A stretch of DNA of 64,000 nt, taken from contig NZ_LMTZ01000090.1 in the NCBI RefSeq assembly GCF_001456025.1, forward strand, positions 1-64,000, in the 5' to 3' direction. Below, piece after piece: positions 9,317 through 20,125 of the stretch. Under the pieces are notes generated by a model. The model was not told the origin of the DNA and did not search any database. It saw nothing but the letters and a program-made list of their open reading frames with translations. Numbering within the stretch: position 1 is the stretch's first letter; every line of letters starts with the position of its first letter. The stretch comes from Mastigocoleus testarum BC008. GTDB taxonomy: Bacteria; Cyanobacteriota; Cyanobacteriia; Cyanobacteriales; Nostocaceae. Position numbers and translations under genes: made by a program.

Positions 9317-10478
9317 TCAGCCAACCCTTTAGGCGTTTAGCAATGTGGGGACGACGTAATTTGCGCATGGCTTTACTTTGAATCTGACGTACTCTTTCCC
9401 GGGATAAATTAAAGATGTTTCCTACTTCCTCCAGGGTGCAAGGTTCGCTAGTTGTTAAACCATAGCGTAAAGAAATAACATCTTTCTCTCTTGGTGTTAG
9501 TACGTCACTCAATACCTCCCAAATCTCCTGACGCATCATTCCTTCATTCATTTTTGCTTCTGGAGATTGGTTATCTTCGTCTTCCAATAAATCCATCAGT
9601 TCCGTATCTTCTTCTTTACCAACACGATGGTTTAAAGAAAGTGCTTGACGTCTTAATTGTTGTAATTGTCGCAGTTGTGGAGCAGGAATATCTAAACATT
9701 CTGCCATCTCCACCTCCGTGGGATTGCGACCTAATTGTTGCTTGAGTTCTCGTTGAGCTTTTTTAAGTTTATTGAGTTTTTCAACAATATGAATTGGTAA
9801 ACGAATAGTACGAGCATCATTAGCGATCGCTCGGGTAATTGCTTGTCTAATCCACCAATAAGCATAGGTAGAAAACTTATAACCTTTATCTGGGTCAAAC
9901 TTCTCTGTTGCGCGATTTAATCCCATTGCTCCTTCTTGAATTAAATCGAGAAATGGTACTCCTCGGTTTAAATATCTTTTCGCAATAGATACAACCAAAC
10001 GCAAATTTGAACGAATCATTTTACGTTTAGCTACTCGACCTTGATATAGGCGATTTTCTAGTTGTTTCCCACTCATTTCTAACCGAGCAGCAACTTTTTC
10101 TCTACTAGGTTGATTACCTAATTCTTCTTGCAATGAAGCTTGTGCATTTCTAAATTCTTCTAAAAATTGAACCCTTCGCGCTAACTCTACTTCTTCATCA
10201 GCTTTAAGTAGGGGATAACGCGCCATTTCTTTAAAAAAAGCTCCGACAGCATCATCATTATCGGTCTTATTATATCCAGAAGCACGTGCCGCTCCCATTT
10301 CATCTGCATTACGTACTTCTGCTTCAAGATTTTCAGTAATGACAAAATCTTCTTCTGCTACTGTCTCTAAATTATTGAAAACCTTTTCTTGACTCTCAGC
10401 AGCATTTTTCATGATTTCTACGCTTTCTAATTCAGAATTGCTATTTTCCTTTAGGGATCGTTGCTTTATCTGATACAT
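9312..10478 (-). CDS. RNA polymerase sigma factor, group 2 sigma-70
   Basis: The 388-residue protein lacks the large region 1.1 of the principal SigA. Region 1.2 is at about 75-107 (DDAVGAFFKEMARYPLL). Region 2 is at about 155-226, including the core-binding segment LDLIQEGAMGLNRA and the promoter -10 recognition helix KFSTYAYWWIRQAITRAI. Region 3 is at about 228-305 and region 4 at about 320-385, with the -35 helix-turn-helix CTLEEVGNIFNLSRERVRQIQSKA shown here only by position. Such non-essential sigma factors redirect transcription under nutrient, light or nitrogen stress in cyanobacteria. I cannot tell whether it is SigB-, SigC-, SigD- or SigE-like. The stop codon lies in a dispersed repeat, so the last residues may be newly acquired. 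Confidence 0.9.
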   Translation of the reverse strand: MYQIKQRSLKENSNSELESVEIMKNAAESQEKVFNNLETVAEEDFVITENLEAEVRNADEMGAARASGYNKTDNDDAVGAFFKEMARYPLLKADEEVELARRVQFLEEFRNAQASLQEELGNQPSREKVAARLEMSGKQLENRLYQGRVAKRKMIRSNLRLVVSIAKRYLNRGVPFLDLIQEGAMGLNRATEKFDPDKGYKFSTYAYWWIRQAITRAIANDARTIRLPIHIVEKLNKLKKAQRELKQQLGRNPTEVEMAECLDIPAPQLRQLQQLRRQALSLNHRVGKEEDTELMDLLEDEDNQSPEAKMNEGMMRQEIWEVLSDVLTPREKDVISLRYGLTTSEPCTLEEVGNIFNLSRERVRQIQSKAMRKLRRPHIAKRLKGWLI

Positions 10479-11308
10479 AATTTAATTACAGCCGCTAATG
10501 GTTCTCTACATCGGTTATTTTTTCCCTAAAAGACACATGCGCCTTTGTTGATAGCAAAAACAGCAGATGCTATTAATTTATCATTCTTTGGGATATGATT
10601 TTATGTCTATTATCCCGCTTTATTTCTTTGCTTTATGAGTTTGAGCTACCAAGGAGTTATTCAAATCATTTGTTACATAAAGATACAAGAACTTTGACTG
10701 AGTTTGAAGTTTTGATTATTTAGACAACTACAATATTTATTGCAAATTCTTATTCAATAAATGGAGATAGTTGAATATGTTAAACCTCCTTATATTTCTT
10801 TTGCCAACTAATAAATATGAATAAATTCGCTCAAGTTTCTCAACAATCAGGAAATATGTTGATTTTTATGCTTATTTGTTGATATTCATGAAATTATTCA
10901 CCATGTCAGGGGTAAACAACTTGATTGCGTAATGGTTTGTGCTGTTTTGCTCTAATAAAAATTTTGAATGTTTAGCAGAGTATTTTCTCTAAACTAATAC
11001 AGGTGAAATCATCGCATATCCTTTTGAGGCTGAATATCTATCAACAGGAGTATAAACGATATAAAATTAGCGAGTTATTATCCAATCTTTTTGTTATCTA
11101 GTAACTCTTTCACAACGATACCAATTTATCTTGATTCCCTATTTGTTCTATGGATTACATAAAATGAAATTTATCAAGTATTATGTCTCATGAAAGTATT
11201 GGTAAATACAAATTTTGAGAGATAAAGTAAACAGCTACAGTTTAATGAAAAATATTGATTTTGACAAATAAATATCAGAAAAATATCTATTCATATAATT
11301 CAGAAACT
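10479..11308. other. Divergent intergenic region
   Basis: This 830-bp AT-rich gap separates the divergent sigma factor and priA genes and must hold both promoters. I see no convincing promoter motif, hairpin or gene in it. Confidence 0.5.
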
Positions 11309-13993
11309 ATGTATATTCAAGATACTACTTTGTCCTCAAAGGTTGTTGCCCAAAATAGTGAAGATTACAAAATAGATCGAGGAAAGAATGAATGGGTTGA
11401 AGTATTAGTTGACTGTCCTGGGGCAATGGGAATATTTACTTATAGATTGCCGTCACATTTGCAGGTAAAAGCAGGAGATATTCTTAGCGTCCCATTTGGA
11501 ACGCAAATAGTTGGAGGTATCGCCGTTCGCTTGCTTTTTATGCCGAATATAGATTTACCAAAAGAAAAAATTCGGAATATTGAAGATATTGTCAGCGTTG
11601 GTTTTTTTCCAAAATTTTATTGGCAGCTTTTAAACCGAGTTGCAGCATACTACTATACTCCTTTAATTCAGGTCATTCGTGTTTCTTTACCCCCTGGTTT
11701 GCTGGGGCGATCGCAACGAAGAATTAGGTTAATTAGAAAACAAAAAAAAGTTGATCTGGAACAAGTTAATCTAGAAATAATAAATCCAGAAACAATAAAC
11801 CAAAAACGGGTTAATTTAGAAAGAATCAATCCAAAACAAGTTAGCTGGGAACAGAAAACGGAAAATTCTCATTTAGATAGTTCTAACTCCAACGAACAAG
11901 AGTTGTTATTATCTGATATTCTTCCATTTTTATCCCTACCAGCACAGAAAATTTTGCAACTTTTACAAGCACAAACTGCAGGAGATTACAGTTTTGTGTA
12001 TTTACAACGTCAGGTAAGGGGAGCATCTCGTGGAGTGAAGGAGTTGATTAGACGTGGCTTAGTCGAAAGTTATCTGGAACCACCGCGACTGGCTCGCCCA
12101 AAGTTACAAAAAGCGGTAATACTGATTAACGATCTGTCAGAAAATGAGTTGACTTCCCGTCAGCAAGAAATTTTGGCTGTTTTGCGCCGACGTGGGGGTG
12201 AGTTATGGCAAACTGAACTATTGCAGGCTTGTCACACCAGTACCTCTACCCTGAAAAAATTAGCCCAGAAGGGCTGTATTCTAATTGAAGAGCGAGAAAG
12301 ACTAAGAACAGAGCATTCTCCTCAAACAGGAGAAGATTTAACCGGAGAACAAGTAAAATCTCTGACGCCTGCACAATCAACAGCATTAGCAACCATTCAA
12401 GAACTGAATGGTTATGCAAAAGTACTTTTGCATGGGGTGACAGGTTCGGGAAAAACAGAAGTCTATTTACAGGCGATCGCACCTTTGTTAGTAGAAGGTA
12501 AATCGGCTTTGGTTTTGGTTCCAGAAATTGGACTTACTCCCCAACTAACCGATCGCTTTCGCGCTCGTTTTGGAAATAAAGTTTTTGTTTATCACAGCGC
12601 TTTATCTGAAGGTGAGCGTTATGACACTTGGCGACAGATGTTAACTGGTGAGCCTAGTGTAGTAATTGGAACCCGGAGTGCAGTGTTTGCACCTTTACCT
12701 AATTTGGGTTTAATAATTTTAGATGAAGAACATGATTCGTCATTTAAACAAGATAGTCCCGCTCCGACTTACCATGCTCGCGTTGTTGCTCAATGGCGTG
12801 CAGAATTGGAGGGTTTTCCTTTAGTTTTAGGTTCTGCAACTCCTTCCTTGGAAAGTTTGATTAGTGCAATTGGGGAGCAAGGAGATTGGAAGCAAGGCAA
12901 TAATAAGACTCATTACCTAAGTTTGCCCAAACGCGTTTATTCCCGTCCCCTACCGCCAATCAAAATAGTGGATATGCGTTTGGAACTGCAACAGGGAAAC
13001 AGATCTATCTTTAGTAAACCTCTCAAGGCTGCGTTACTAAATTTACAAGAAAAACGCCAACAGGGAATTTTATTCATTCATCGTCGGGGACACAGCACAT
13101 TTGTTTCTTGTCGTAGTTGTGGATATGTTTTAGATTGTCCTAACTGCGATGTGTCCTTGTCTTATCACCATACCGAACCAGGTGCACAAAAACTATTACG
13201 CTGTCATTACTGTAATTATGGCTGTGCTCATCCTCCTAATTGTCCTGAATGCGGTTCTCCCTACTTAAAATTTTTTGGTAGCGGAACCCAAAAAGTTGCA
13301 CAGGAATTATCTAGACAATTTCCTGAACTACGGTTTATTCGTTTCGATAGCGATACTACCAGGAGAAAAGGGGCACATCGCCAGCTTTTGAGTAAGTTTG
13401 CTAACGGCGAAGCAGAATTGTTGATCGGGACTCAAATGTTAACTAAAGGTTTAGATTTACCGCAAGTTACCTTGGTGGGTGTTGTGGCTGCCGATGGTCT
13501 GTTACACTTATCTGACTATCGAGCTAGCGAACGGGCATTTCAAACTTTAACTCAAGTTGCAGGACGTGCGGGTAGGGGTGAAGATCCCGGTCAAGTAATT
13601 ATTCAAACCTATAATCCGGACCACCAGGTAATTGAAGCCGTACAAAACCATGATTATCAATCTTTTACCAATACTGAATTAGAGCAACGTCAAGTACTTA
13701 ATTATCCACCCTACGGACGCTTAATTTTATTGCGCTTGAGTAGTCCTGAAGAGATTCAAGTACAAAAAACCGCCCAAGCGATCGCTGCAGTTTTAAAATC
13801 TGGAAGTGGATTTGATGTATTAGGTCCAGCACCAGCAAATGTTTTACGGGTTGCAAATCGTTTTCGCTGGCAGATTTTAATTAAATTTGCTCCTGATGCT
13901 TTACCTCAGTTACCTAACTGGGAAGAAATTCGTCAACTGTGTCCCCAGATAGTAAGTTTAACAATTGATGTCGATCCTTTGAACATGATGTAG
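11309..13993 (+). CDS. priA: Primosomal replication-restart helicase PriA
   Basis: This is an 894-residue superfamily 2 helicase. The Walker A motif GVTGSGKT is at 376-383 and the DEEH box at 472-475. The zinc-binding domain with four CxxC pairs spans about 601-648 (from CRSCG to CPECGS). The last helicase motifs (about 690-780, QVAGRAGRGEDPG) are intact. PriA rebuilds replication forks at stalled or broken sites. I chose the ATG at 11309; an upstream in-frame TTG at 11255 would add 18 residues without family support. The N-terminal DNA-binding domain is followed at residues 146-180 by an unusual stretch with repeated VNLE and INP units (11748-11850) that looks like in-frame repeat DNA. The gene stands alone. 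Confidence 0.93.
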   Translation: MYIQDTTLSSKVVAQNSEDYKIDRGKNEWVEVLVDCPGAMGIFTYRLPSHLQVKAGDILSVPFGTQIVGGIAVRLLFMPNIDLPKEKIRNIEDIVSVGFFPKFYWQLLNRVAAYYYTPLIQVIRVSLPPGLLGRSQRRIRLIRKQKKVDLEQVNLEIINPETINQKRVNLERINPKQVSWEQKTENSHLDSSNSNEQELLLSDILPFLSLPAQKILQLLQAQTAGDYSFVYLQRQVRGASRGVKELIRRGLVESYLEPPRLARPKLQKAVILINDLSENELTSRQQEILAVLRRRGGELWQTELLQACHTSTSTLKKLAQKGCILIEERERLRTEHSPQTGEDLTGEQVKSLTPAQSTALATIQELNGYAKVLLHGVTGSGKTEVYLQAIAPLLVEGKSALVLVPEIGLTPQLTDRFRARFGNKVFVYHSALSEGERYDTWRQMLTGEPSVVIGTRSAVFAPLPNLGLIILDEEHDSSFKQDSPAPTYHARVVAQWRAELEGFPLVLGSATPSLESLISAIGEQGDWKQGNNKTHYLSLPKRVYSRPLPPIKIVDMRLELQQGNRSIFSKPLKAALLNLQEKRQQGILFIHRRGHSTFVSCRSCGYVLDCPNCDVSLSYHHTEPGAQKLLRCHYCNYGCAHPPNCPECGSPYLKFFGSGTQKVAQELSRQFPELRFIRFDSDTTRRKGAHRQLLSKFANGEAELLIGTQMLTKGLDLPQVTLVGVVAADGLLHLSDYRASERAFQTLTQVAGRAGRGEDPGQVIIQTYNPDHQVIEAVQNHDYQSFTNTELEQRQVLNYPPYGRLILLRLSSPEEIQVQKTAQAIAAVLKSGSGFDVLGPAPANVLRVANRFRWQILIKFAPDALPQLPNWEEIRQLCPQIVSLTIDVDPLNMM

Positions 13994-14003
13994 CCTGTTA
14001 ACA

Positions 14004-14031
14004 GTGGGGACATAGCATGCTACGCCCCTAC
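14004..14031. repeat. Degenerate GTAGAGACG palindrome
   Basis: An imperfect palindrome of the same design as 4844-4871 (GTGGGGACATAGCA then TGCTACGCCCCTAC) lies 11 nt after the priA stop and could serve as a weak terminator. Confidence 0.5.
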
Positions 14032-14111
14032 AGATGTTTTTAGGTTGAAAATAAGTCATATTTAATACCTGTACCTCTGCATCTAGCAAGTGAGGTACAG
14101 CAAGCTATATC

Positions 14112-14411
14112 TCAACCCTGTAGTACTATTACTTGGTCAACTTTAGGAGTCATAGCAATAAATGCTGTGTGGTTACAACTGGGGCATTGTACCCTGTGTT
14201 CTATTGGTTCGCTACCATCGTGGTGAGTTTGAATTAAAAGTGGTACGTCACATTTGTAGCATTGGGTGAAAATTCGCGGTTTATCGGTGTTACAGTCCAC
14301 AAATTTCATGGGCTGGAATTTTGGCTTCCTGGGCTCTCTTTTAGTAGGTCTACTGGGTCTACTAGGTCTGCTGGGCTTGGAATAGCCTTCTGCTTGTGTT
14401 GGTGCGTCCAT
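14112..14411 (-). CDS. Small zinc-ribbon-like protein of unknown function
   Basis: The protein has 99 residues from the ATG at 14411, which is preceded by a strong ribosome binding site GAGGAG; an upstream in-frame GTG at 14468 lacks one, so I reject the longer form. The N-terminal third is basic and Pro/Ser/Arg-rich (SRPSRPSRP). The C-terminal part has two CxxC pairs, CYKC and CPSC, about 25 residues apart, as expected for a zinc ribbon. The function is unknown; nucleic acid binding is a reasonable guess from the zinc ribbon and basic tail. It is convergent with priA and followed at a distance by a likely terminator for the genes upstream. Confidence 0.75.
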   Translation of the reverse strand: MDAPTQAEGYSKPSRPSRPSRPTKREPRKPKFQPMKFVDCNTDKPRIFTQCYKCDVPLLIQTHHDGSEPIEHRVQCPSCNHTAFIAMTPKVDQVIVLQG

Positions 14412-15244
14412 TAATTTCTCCTCACTTTGGGTTTGTTTGTAGCCTATCAAGCTTTCTTGGCGGTTCACAGATAGATTTAAAATTTTTCAAATACTTAAAT
14501 CGAAATTATATTCACTCCATCAACCATAGTATATACAAACCTAATAGTTCGCTTTCCCCATAAATAAATAAGAGTTATCAAATAAATTACATCAATTAAT
14601 CAATAGCTTAAGATTCAATTAGTATCAAATTGCATCCACGGTAATACGTATCAAAAGCTTTAAAGTACAACGATTGGGGAAATTAGAAACGTCTATACGC
14701 CGCCGGGGTCGTTCATTATTTTTAAAAATATAACGATAATTACCAGTATCCTTTAAGGGGATATAACTCTACACTAATAATTACATATATTATCTTAAGG
14801 ATTATTTTTTTTGATAGTTATAAATTACAGTAACAGTACTTAATAGTAAAGAAAAAATCGAGTCAACAAAAATATCTGTTGACTCTTTACCGCTTCACTT
14901 AATTCCCTTTCAGAAGATGCACCCTAAATAGCAACGAACTTTATCCGTTACCTACGCAAATCTAAGCACGAACGCTAATTGTAATTACCCCAAAAAGCAC
15001 CTATTTTCTTGCAAGTAATTACCTTTGTTACCAATCAAAATTTATGCCTTATCCGAGTAACTATCCACCGTATTAATACTTAAATGCCAATTAAATCACT
15101 GAAAATGATTTTATTTGACGAATTAATAAAAAATTTGACTCAATCTAGGCAAAATGAGAAACCTCTGATTTCAGTTAGAGCTATTACTCAAGATGCAAAA
15201 ATCACAAATCAGAAATAAAAATAAAAAACAAGATTCAAAAAAAT
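14412..15244. other. Intergenic region with one terminator-like hairpin
   Basis: This 833-bp AT-rich gap holds the hairpin at 14860-14885. Otherwise I see no gene or RNA that I recognise. Confidence 0.5.
14860..14885 (-). terminator. Terminator-like hairpin
   Basis: GAGTCAACA (14860-14868) and TGTTGACTC (14877-14885) form a perfect 9-bp stem with an 8-nt loop. On the minus strand it is followed by GATTTTTTC, a proper T-run. It may end the MBOAT/SGNH operon, although it lies about 360 nt past the stop. Confidence 0.6.
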
Positions 15245-16747
15245 TCAAAAATCAAAATAGATATAAGGTAGGGCACCTTGGGGTGCTAAAATCCAAGCAC
15301 TCCACAGACATAAAGGTACGAATAATAATTTTAAAGGCCAGTTAATTTGCAGTGTTAAATATCGGTTTAAAATATAAACCAAAACCATCACAATAGCTAA
15401 AATTGCTAGTAAGTAAATAAATTGATATTGGGTCATACTTAAAGCTTCGAGGTAGACTTTCTGCAAAAATTGAACATCAGCAGAATGACCCCAAAGTCGC
15501 TGAAATACGAGTAGGGAATCTTGTAGGTTTGGTAAACGGAACCAAATCCAAGCAGTAAATACCATCAACTGGGTTAATAACCAAGCAAAGAATACACCTA
15601 TGGGATGCTGCCAAAATATTCTTAGCAAAGATATGCGATTGCTTACACTATCAGTGAGACGATGAACTACTAAGGCTAAACCGTGATAAGTACCCCACAC
15701 AACAAAACCTAATGCAGCGCCATGCCAAATTCCAGCGATAACCATAACAATCATCAAGTTGATACAAGTACGCGTTAAACCCTGACGCGAACCACCCAAT
15801 GGAAAGTATAGATAATTACGTAACCAGCTACCGAGAGTCATATGCCAACGTCGCCAAAAGTTAGCAATGCTGGTACTGAGATAAGGAGCATCAAAGTTTT
15901 TGGGCAAATTTAAGCCAAATAATAAAGCGCTACCACGAGCCATATCTACGTAGCCACTAAAATCTAAATATAGTTGCAAACCATAGGCAAGCATCGCCAA
16001 CCATAAATCTATACTGCCAGCCCTGGGAATATTACCAAAGCACAAATCGACGTAAATAGCTAGATTATCTGCAAATATACCTTTTTTAACAATTCCTCTA
16101 GCAATCAACCATAAACCTTCAGCAACAGTTTCAGGGGTAGGAGACTCTAAGTTTTTAAACTGAGAAATAAAATTGTGATAAGGAGTAATTGGTCCAGAAA
16201 TTAATTTAGCGAAAAAGAATTTATAAGATGCAAAATTAATTAACTCTTCTGTTGCGGGGGCTCCACGATAAACATCAACTAAATAGGCAATACATTCAAA
16301 AATAAAAAATGAAAATCCCAGAGGTGCAATAGATTTAAAACTAGAAAAATTTGTTGCAATGGCATTATTTGATTGAAGAAAATTCAGAATTGCCGGTACA
16401 TATTTAGAACCATAAAGCAACAAAATATTAACGCCGATTCCAAACCAAAGCAATCTAATACGACGACGATTCCAATCAGAATGGGCTATTTGCCATTGCT
16501 CGTTAGAGATACGCCAATCTAAGGAATGTTCTCCCGGAGAAGTGTTATAACCAATTGCTTTTCCTAGGCGGAAATTAATAAAAATGAGTGTAAGAAGTAG
16601 TGGAATATAATATGGTTGCAAAGATGCATAAAATACTAAACTTGCAACTAATAAAATCCATGTCTGCCATTTCTGTTGTGTTACAGACCAGTAAATACCC
16701 AGTATGCTCAACAAGAACAGACCGTATATACCTGAAATAAAATTCAT
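15245..16747 (-). CDS. MBOAT family O-acyltransferase (AlgI-like)
   Basis: The 500-residue polytopic membrane protein has about ten hydrophobic segments. The MBOAT signature NFWRRWHMTLGSWLRNY is followed by the catalytic histidine His342 in AGIWHGAAL. AlgI-type proteins move acetyl groups from the cytoplasm across the membrane to acetylate extracellular polysaccharide, working with a periplasmic SGNH partner. That partner is encoded 236 nt upstream on the same strand (16984-19908), so the two probably form an operon. The polysaccharide itself cannot be named. The ATG at 16747 starts directly with the first membrane segment. Confidence 0.9.
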   Translation of the reverse strand: MNFISGIYGLFLLSILGIYWSVTQQKWQTWILLVASLVFYASLQPYYIPLLLTLIFINFRLGKAIGYNTSPGEHSLDWRISNEQWQIAHSDWNRRRIRLLWFGIGVNILLLYGSKYVPAILNFLQSNNAIATNFSSFKSIAPLGFSFFIFECIAYLVDVYRGAPATEELINFASYKFFFAKLISGPITPYHNFISQFKNLESPTPETVAEGLWLIARGIVKKGIFADNLAIYVDLCFGNIPRAGSIDLWLAMLAYGLQLYLDFSGYVDMARGSALLFGLNLPKNFDAPYLSTSIANFWRRWHMTLGSWLRNYLYFPLGGSRQGLTRTCINLMIVMVIAGIWHGAALGFVVWGTYHGLALVVHRLTDSVSNRISLLRIFWQHPIGVFFAWLLTQLMVFTAWIWFRLPNLQDSLLVFQRLWGHSADVQFLQKVYLEALSMTQYQFIYLLAILAIVMVLVYILNRYLTLQINWPLKLLFVPLCLWSAWILAPQGALPYIYFDF

Positions 16748-16983
<236 letters not shown>

Positions 16984-19908
16984 TTATTTTCTTGGCCAAG
17001 GAATCATCGGGTCTACTGCAAGCTTTTTGGAAACTTTATAAGCACCATAACGGTTCAGGTGAGAGGGATCGGAGAAGTAATCGTTTTTCTCTGGCCAAAG
17101 TTCCGTTAAATCTCGAAAAATAAAATTATTGTTTACTTTTGATATATTTGAAATATATTGTCGAAAATCCTCTTCATATTTACTACGTATAGGGTCTAAG
17201 TAATCAGTAGTTAAAGGCATGTTAATAAATACCACAGGTACCTTACGTAAAGCAGTATATTTCAACATTCTTTGCAAAGCGATATCTTGTTCTCCCATTA
17301 GCCGAAAATTATTGTAGTCCCTGTCATAGCTACCAGTAACCTTGGGGTGATTTTGATAGTAAGTTTCTGGCTTGAAACGAACTGATAAAGCCAAAAAGCC
17401 ATCAAAATCAACTGCTGGGATTTTAGTATCTTGCTCTGGATAATTTCCTGGATGTTTTGAAAAATTACTAATTGCTGGTATTTTTTTGAGTTGTTGATTC
17501 AACAATCCTTTAAATTGTTCCCTTTGAGGATAGGTCGCAGACAATGCTGCAATGCTTCTATTTAAGCGTTTATTGAATGCCTGATATATGTTTTGATTGT
17601 CACTTGGATTTTTCTGATCTAGCTCTTGTCCTAATATTTGGGATGTTTGGGAATTTTTACTATTCTCTTCGCTAGCCTGAATAACCTGTTGATAGCCCTC
17701 AGATGCTGCAATTGTTTCAAAGGTTTGGTCTGGTCTACCACTATTAAACGCACGTACTCCATCAGCCCAAATAATAATTTTTGGTAATTCTGATGCTTTA
17801 AGCACATGAACTACGAGTAATTCTATTATCTGGACTGTAGCTCCATTAATTCCAAAATTAAATACATCAAGGTCTTGATAACCTTCAGATGCTAAAGCTT
17901 TAGATAAGGCGACCGGGTCTACACCTCTGAGAGCCCGAGAAGAACCAACAATTAATACATCTGGGGGACCACTTTTTGCTAAACGCTGCTTGTAAAGTGC
18001 CAATTGCTCGTCCAACTGGCGAGAATTAAATGTTGGTATTTGCGATCGTGCAGCCAAAAGAATTGCTGTTGAATTTGCTTTTTTTTGTTCTTCAGCTATT
18101 TTTTTCCCTGCTTGAGTAAATCCATTGTGGTTAAAAGCGTCACTATTACTTGAATTTGTTTTACCTTTGATTGGATTAGCTGCAATAGCACTTTCTTCTA
18201 CCAATTCATATCTATTCGCAGACACCTTCGATTGTTGGGCTTGACTGTAATCCGCGATTGCTTTCCCTAGTGCCCAATCCAACTGCAGGCTCAGTAAAAT
18301 CCCAATAGCACCCCAGATCCCTGCTAATAATACCTTTTGAGTATCTGTACTTGTTTGAGGAGCAGAGTCTTTTTCAATGAACAGTTGAGTTGACAATAAA
18401 AACTTTCGGAATGTTGTGCCCCATTTTTGGGTTTGCGTACCAATAAAAGTTTGAACTTCTTCGATGCTTAAATCGGGACGTAGAATTGGTTCGCTATCTG
18501 GGGATGGTAATAAGTCTTGGACAAAACTAGAAGTTGCGGCAAATTCCGGAGGCGCTTCTGGTACTGTACTCTGACGGGGCTGAAAATCAATTCCAAATTG
18601 CCAAAATGGTTTTTTGTTACCCGCACGGCGACCGTATATCCGCGCTCCCGTTACACCTTGAACCTGCAACTTATGAATAAATTCAATTACTGTGTTGGCA
18701 ATTTTTTTACGGGTGGGACAAATCGGTGCATCACACATTACGTGCAGTAAATCTTCTTTACGCAACAGCATCACCCGAATACCTCCCGTTGCTAGACGGT
18801 TGTCCAGATCGGGGTTTAACAAGCGTTCGAGCAAAAATAGTAGCGCTGATTCATCACCAGATTTTGCTAATTTTAAAACAGAAATATTTAAAGCTTGATG
18901 ATCCGCTGCAGGAAGAGATATCCAATCAATCCAAGTTGGTTCGCACTTAACAGTTTTTTGTCCGTAGATCGTAGCCGCTGAAATTCCTTGGGGTGCGAGA
19001 ATTTCTAATTGGGGAATAATTGCTTCTAAACAGAAATCTTTATCGGGAATTTGGCTTGAAGATGGATCCCTAGGGGTACAAAAAATATGTAAAGTTGATT
19101 CTTTAACAGAAGCTTGAACCGAAATTTCCTTATTTAACCAAATTTTTGCCAAACGCGAAATTGCTTCTATATCCCCCCAACGCGCCCATTCCTTGAGCAT
19201 TACCTCTGGGGGAGTTAAATCAATGCGTAATAACCAATCATGGTTCTTTTCTCCCACAACTCCAGAAGCAATTACAGCATCTTGGTAGTTGGATAAATTT
19301 AAATTACGCAGTTTTTGAGCTACTGGTTCTGCAATTAATGATGGGTCGGGGGTATAATGTGATTGACAAAATATCCATAAACGCTGCTTGTTTGCTGCCT
19401 CTTTTTCGGTAGTTCTTTGTTTTTTTACCTTGACTTTAACAGCAACTCCTAAAGTACTTAAGGTTTCGCTTAAATAACGAGCAATTGCCGCAGGGTCTCC
19501 CTTACGCGCCAAACTCTCATTGGAAATAATTATGGCTCCGCTCGATACTGGTGAATTTTTTTTGTGATTTAGGAGCGCCCGTTCTACTTCTTCAATGTGT
19601 TTATCAAGCTGATTTAAAAATACTCGATGACACCATTGGGGTCGTTGTTCTTCCTTGTGACGACCATAGACAAAAACTTGGTAAACTGCTGGCTGATCGT
19701 TACTCTTAAGTGCTTCCAAATCGGTTTGCTGCAAAGCTCGGAGTAGATCTGATAAGGTTTTCCACCGTGGAGGACAAATAGGCGCTTCACAAAGAATATG
19801 AAGGTCATTTCCCCGCAAGCGGATTTTCACCCCGACAGAGTTAATACCTGTTGCTTGGCTAACCCACTGCGCCAATGCTTTTTGTCTATCTAGTGATACT
19901 GTGTTCAT
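16984..19908 (-). CDS. Membrane-anchored SGNH-type (DUF1574-like) protein, partner of the MBOAT acyltransferase
   Basis: The protein has 974 residues. The N-terminal 450 residues hold four divergent copies of a domain of about 100 residues; copies 1 and 4 share the core LHxxCxAPICPxR and a strand IYGR or VYGR. A single membrane segment (about 523-546) follows, then an extracytoplasmic domain with the SGNH hydrolase blocks: GSSR with the likely nucleophile Ser656 or Ser657, FGINGATVQ, and DPSH with Asp947 and His950. The SGNH part should transfer acyl groups onto a polysaccharide using acyl donors delivered by the MBOAT protein encoded just downstream. The role of the large cytoplasmic repeat region is unknown. 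The start codon is the ATG at 19908. Confidence 0.82.
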   Translation of the reverse strand: MNTVSLDRQKALAQWVSQATGINSVGVKIRLRGNDLHILCEAPICPPRWKTLSDLLRALQQTDLEALKSNDQPAVYQVFVYGRHKEEQRPQWCHRVFLNQLDKHIEEVERALLNHKKNSPVSSGAIIISNESLARKGDPAAIARYLSETLSTLGVAVKVKVKKQRTTEKEAANKQRLWIFCQSHYTPDPSLIAEPVAQKLRNLNLSNYQDAVIASGVVGEKNHDWLLRIDLTPPEVMLKEWARWGDIEAISRLAKIWLNKEISVQASVKESTLHIFCTPRDPSSSQIPDKDFCLEAIIPQLEILAPQGISAATIYGQKTVKCEPTWIDWISLPAADHQALNISVLKLAKSGDESALLFLLERLLNPDLDNRLATGGIRVMLLRKEDLLHVMCDAPICPTRKKIANTVIEFIHKLQVQGVTGARIYGRRAGNKKPFWQFGIDFQPRQSTVPEAPPEFAATSSFVQDLLPSPDSEPILRPDLSIEEVQTFIGTQTQKWGTTFRKFLLSTQLFIEKDSAPQTSTDTQKVLLAGIWGAIGILLSLQLDWALGKAIADYSQAQQSKVSANRYELVEESAIAANPIKGKTNSSNSDAFNHNGFTQAGKKIAEEQKKANSTAILLAARSQIPTFNSRQLDEQLALYKQRLAKSGPPDVLIVGSSRALRGVDPVALSKALASEGYQDLDVFNFGINGATVQIIELLVVHVLKASELPKIIIWADGVRAFNSGRPDQTFETIAASEGYQQVIQASEENSKNSQTSQILGQELDQKNPSDNQNIYQAFNKRLNRSIAALSATYPQREQFKGLLNQQLKKIPAISNFSKHPGNYPEQDTKIPAVDFDGFLALSVRFKPETYYQNHPKVTGSYDRDYNNFRLMGEQDIALQRMLKYTALRKVPVVFINMPLTTDYLDPIRSKYEEDFRQYISNISKVNNNFIFRDLTELWPEKNDYFSDPSHLNRYGAYKVSKKLAVDPMIPWPRK

Positions 19909-20125
19909 GGGTGGTTAACTTTACAGAAGGTTAATATTGGGGGATTGTGCGCGGGACTTGTAAACTAGAACCATAGATTTATCACACTCTCAAGTTTTTT
20001 AACACTTTTGTTCTCTTGATCGCTTGCATAATCAATAAAGAAAGTTTTATTCGTCTGCAAGCAGAGCGAATTATGAAATTCGGATTTTACTTAACCCAAA
20101 AAATGTCTAGCTAGGTACCGTCATT

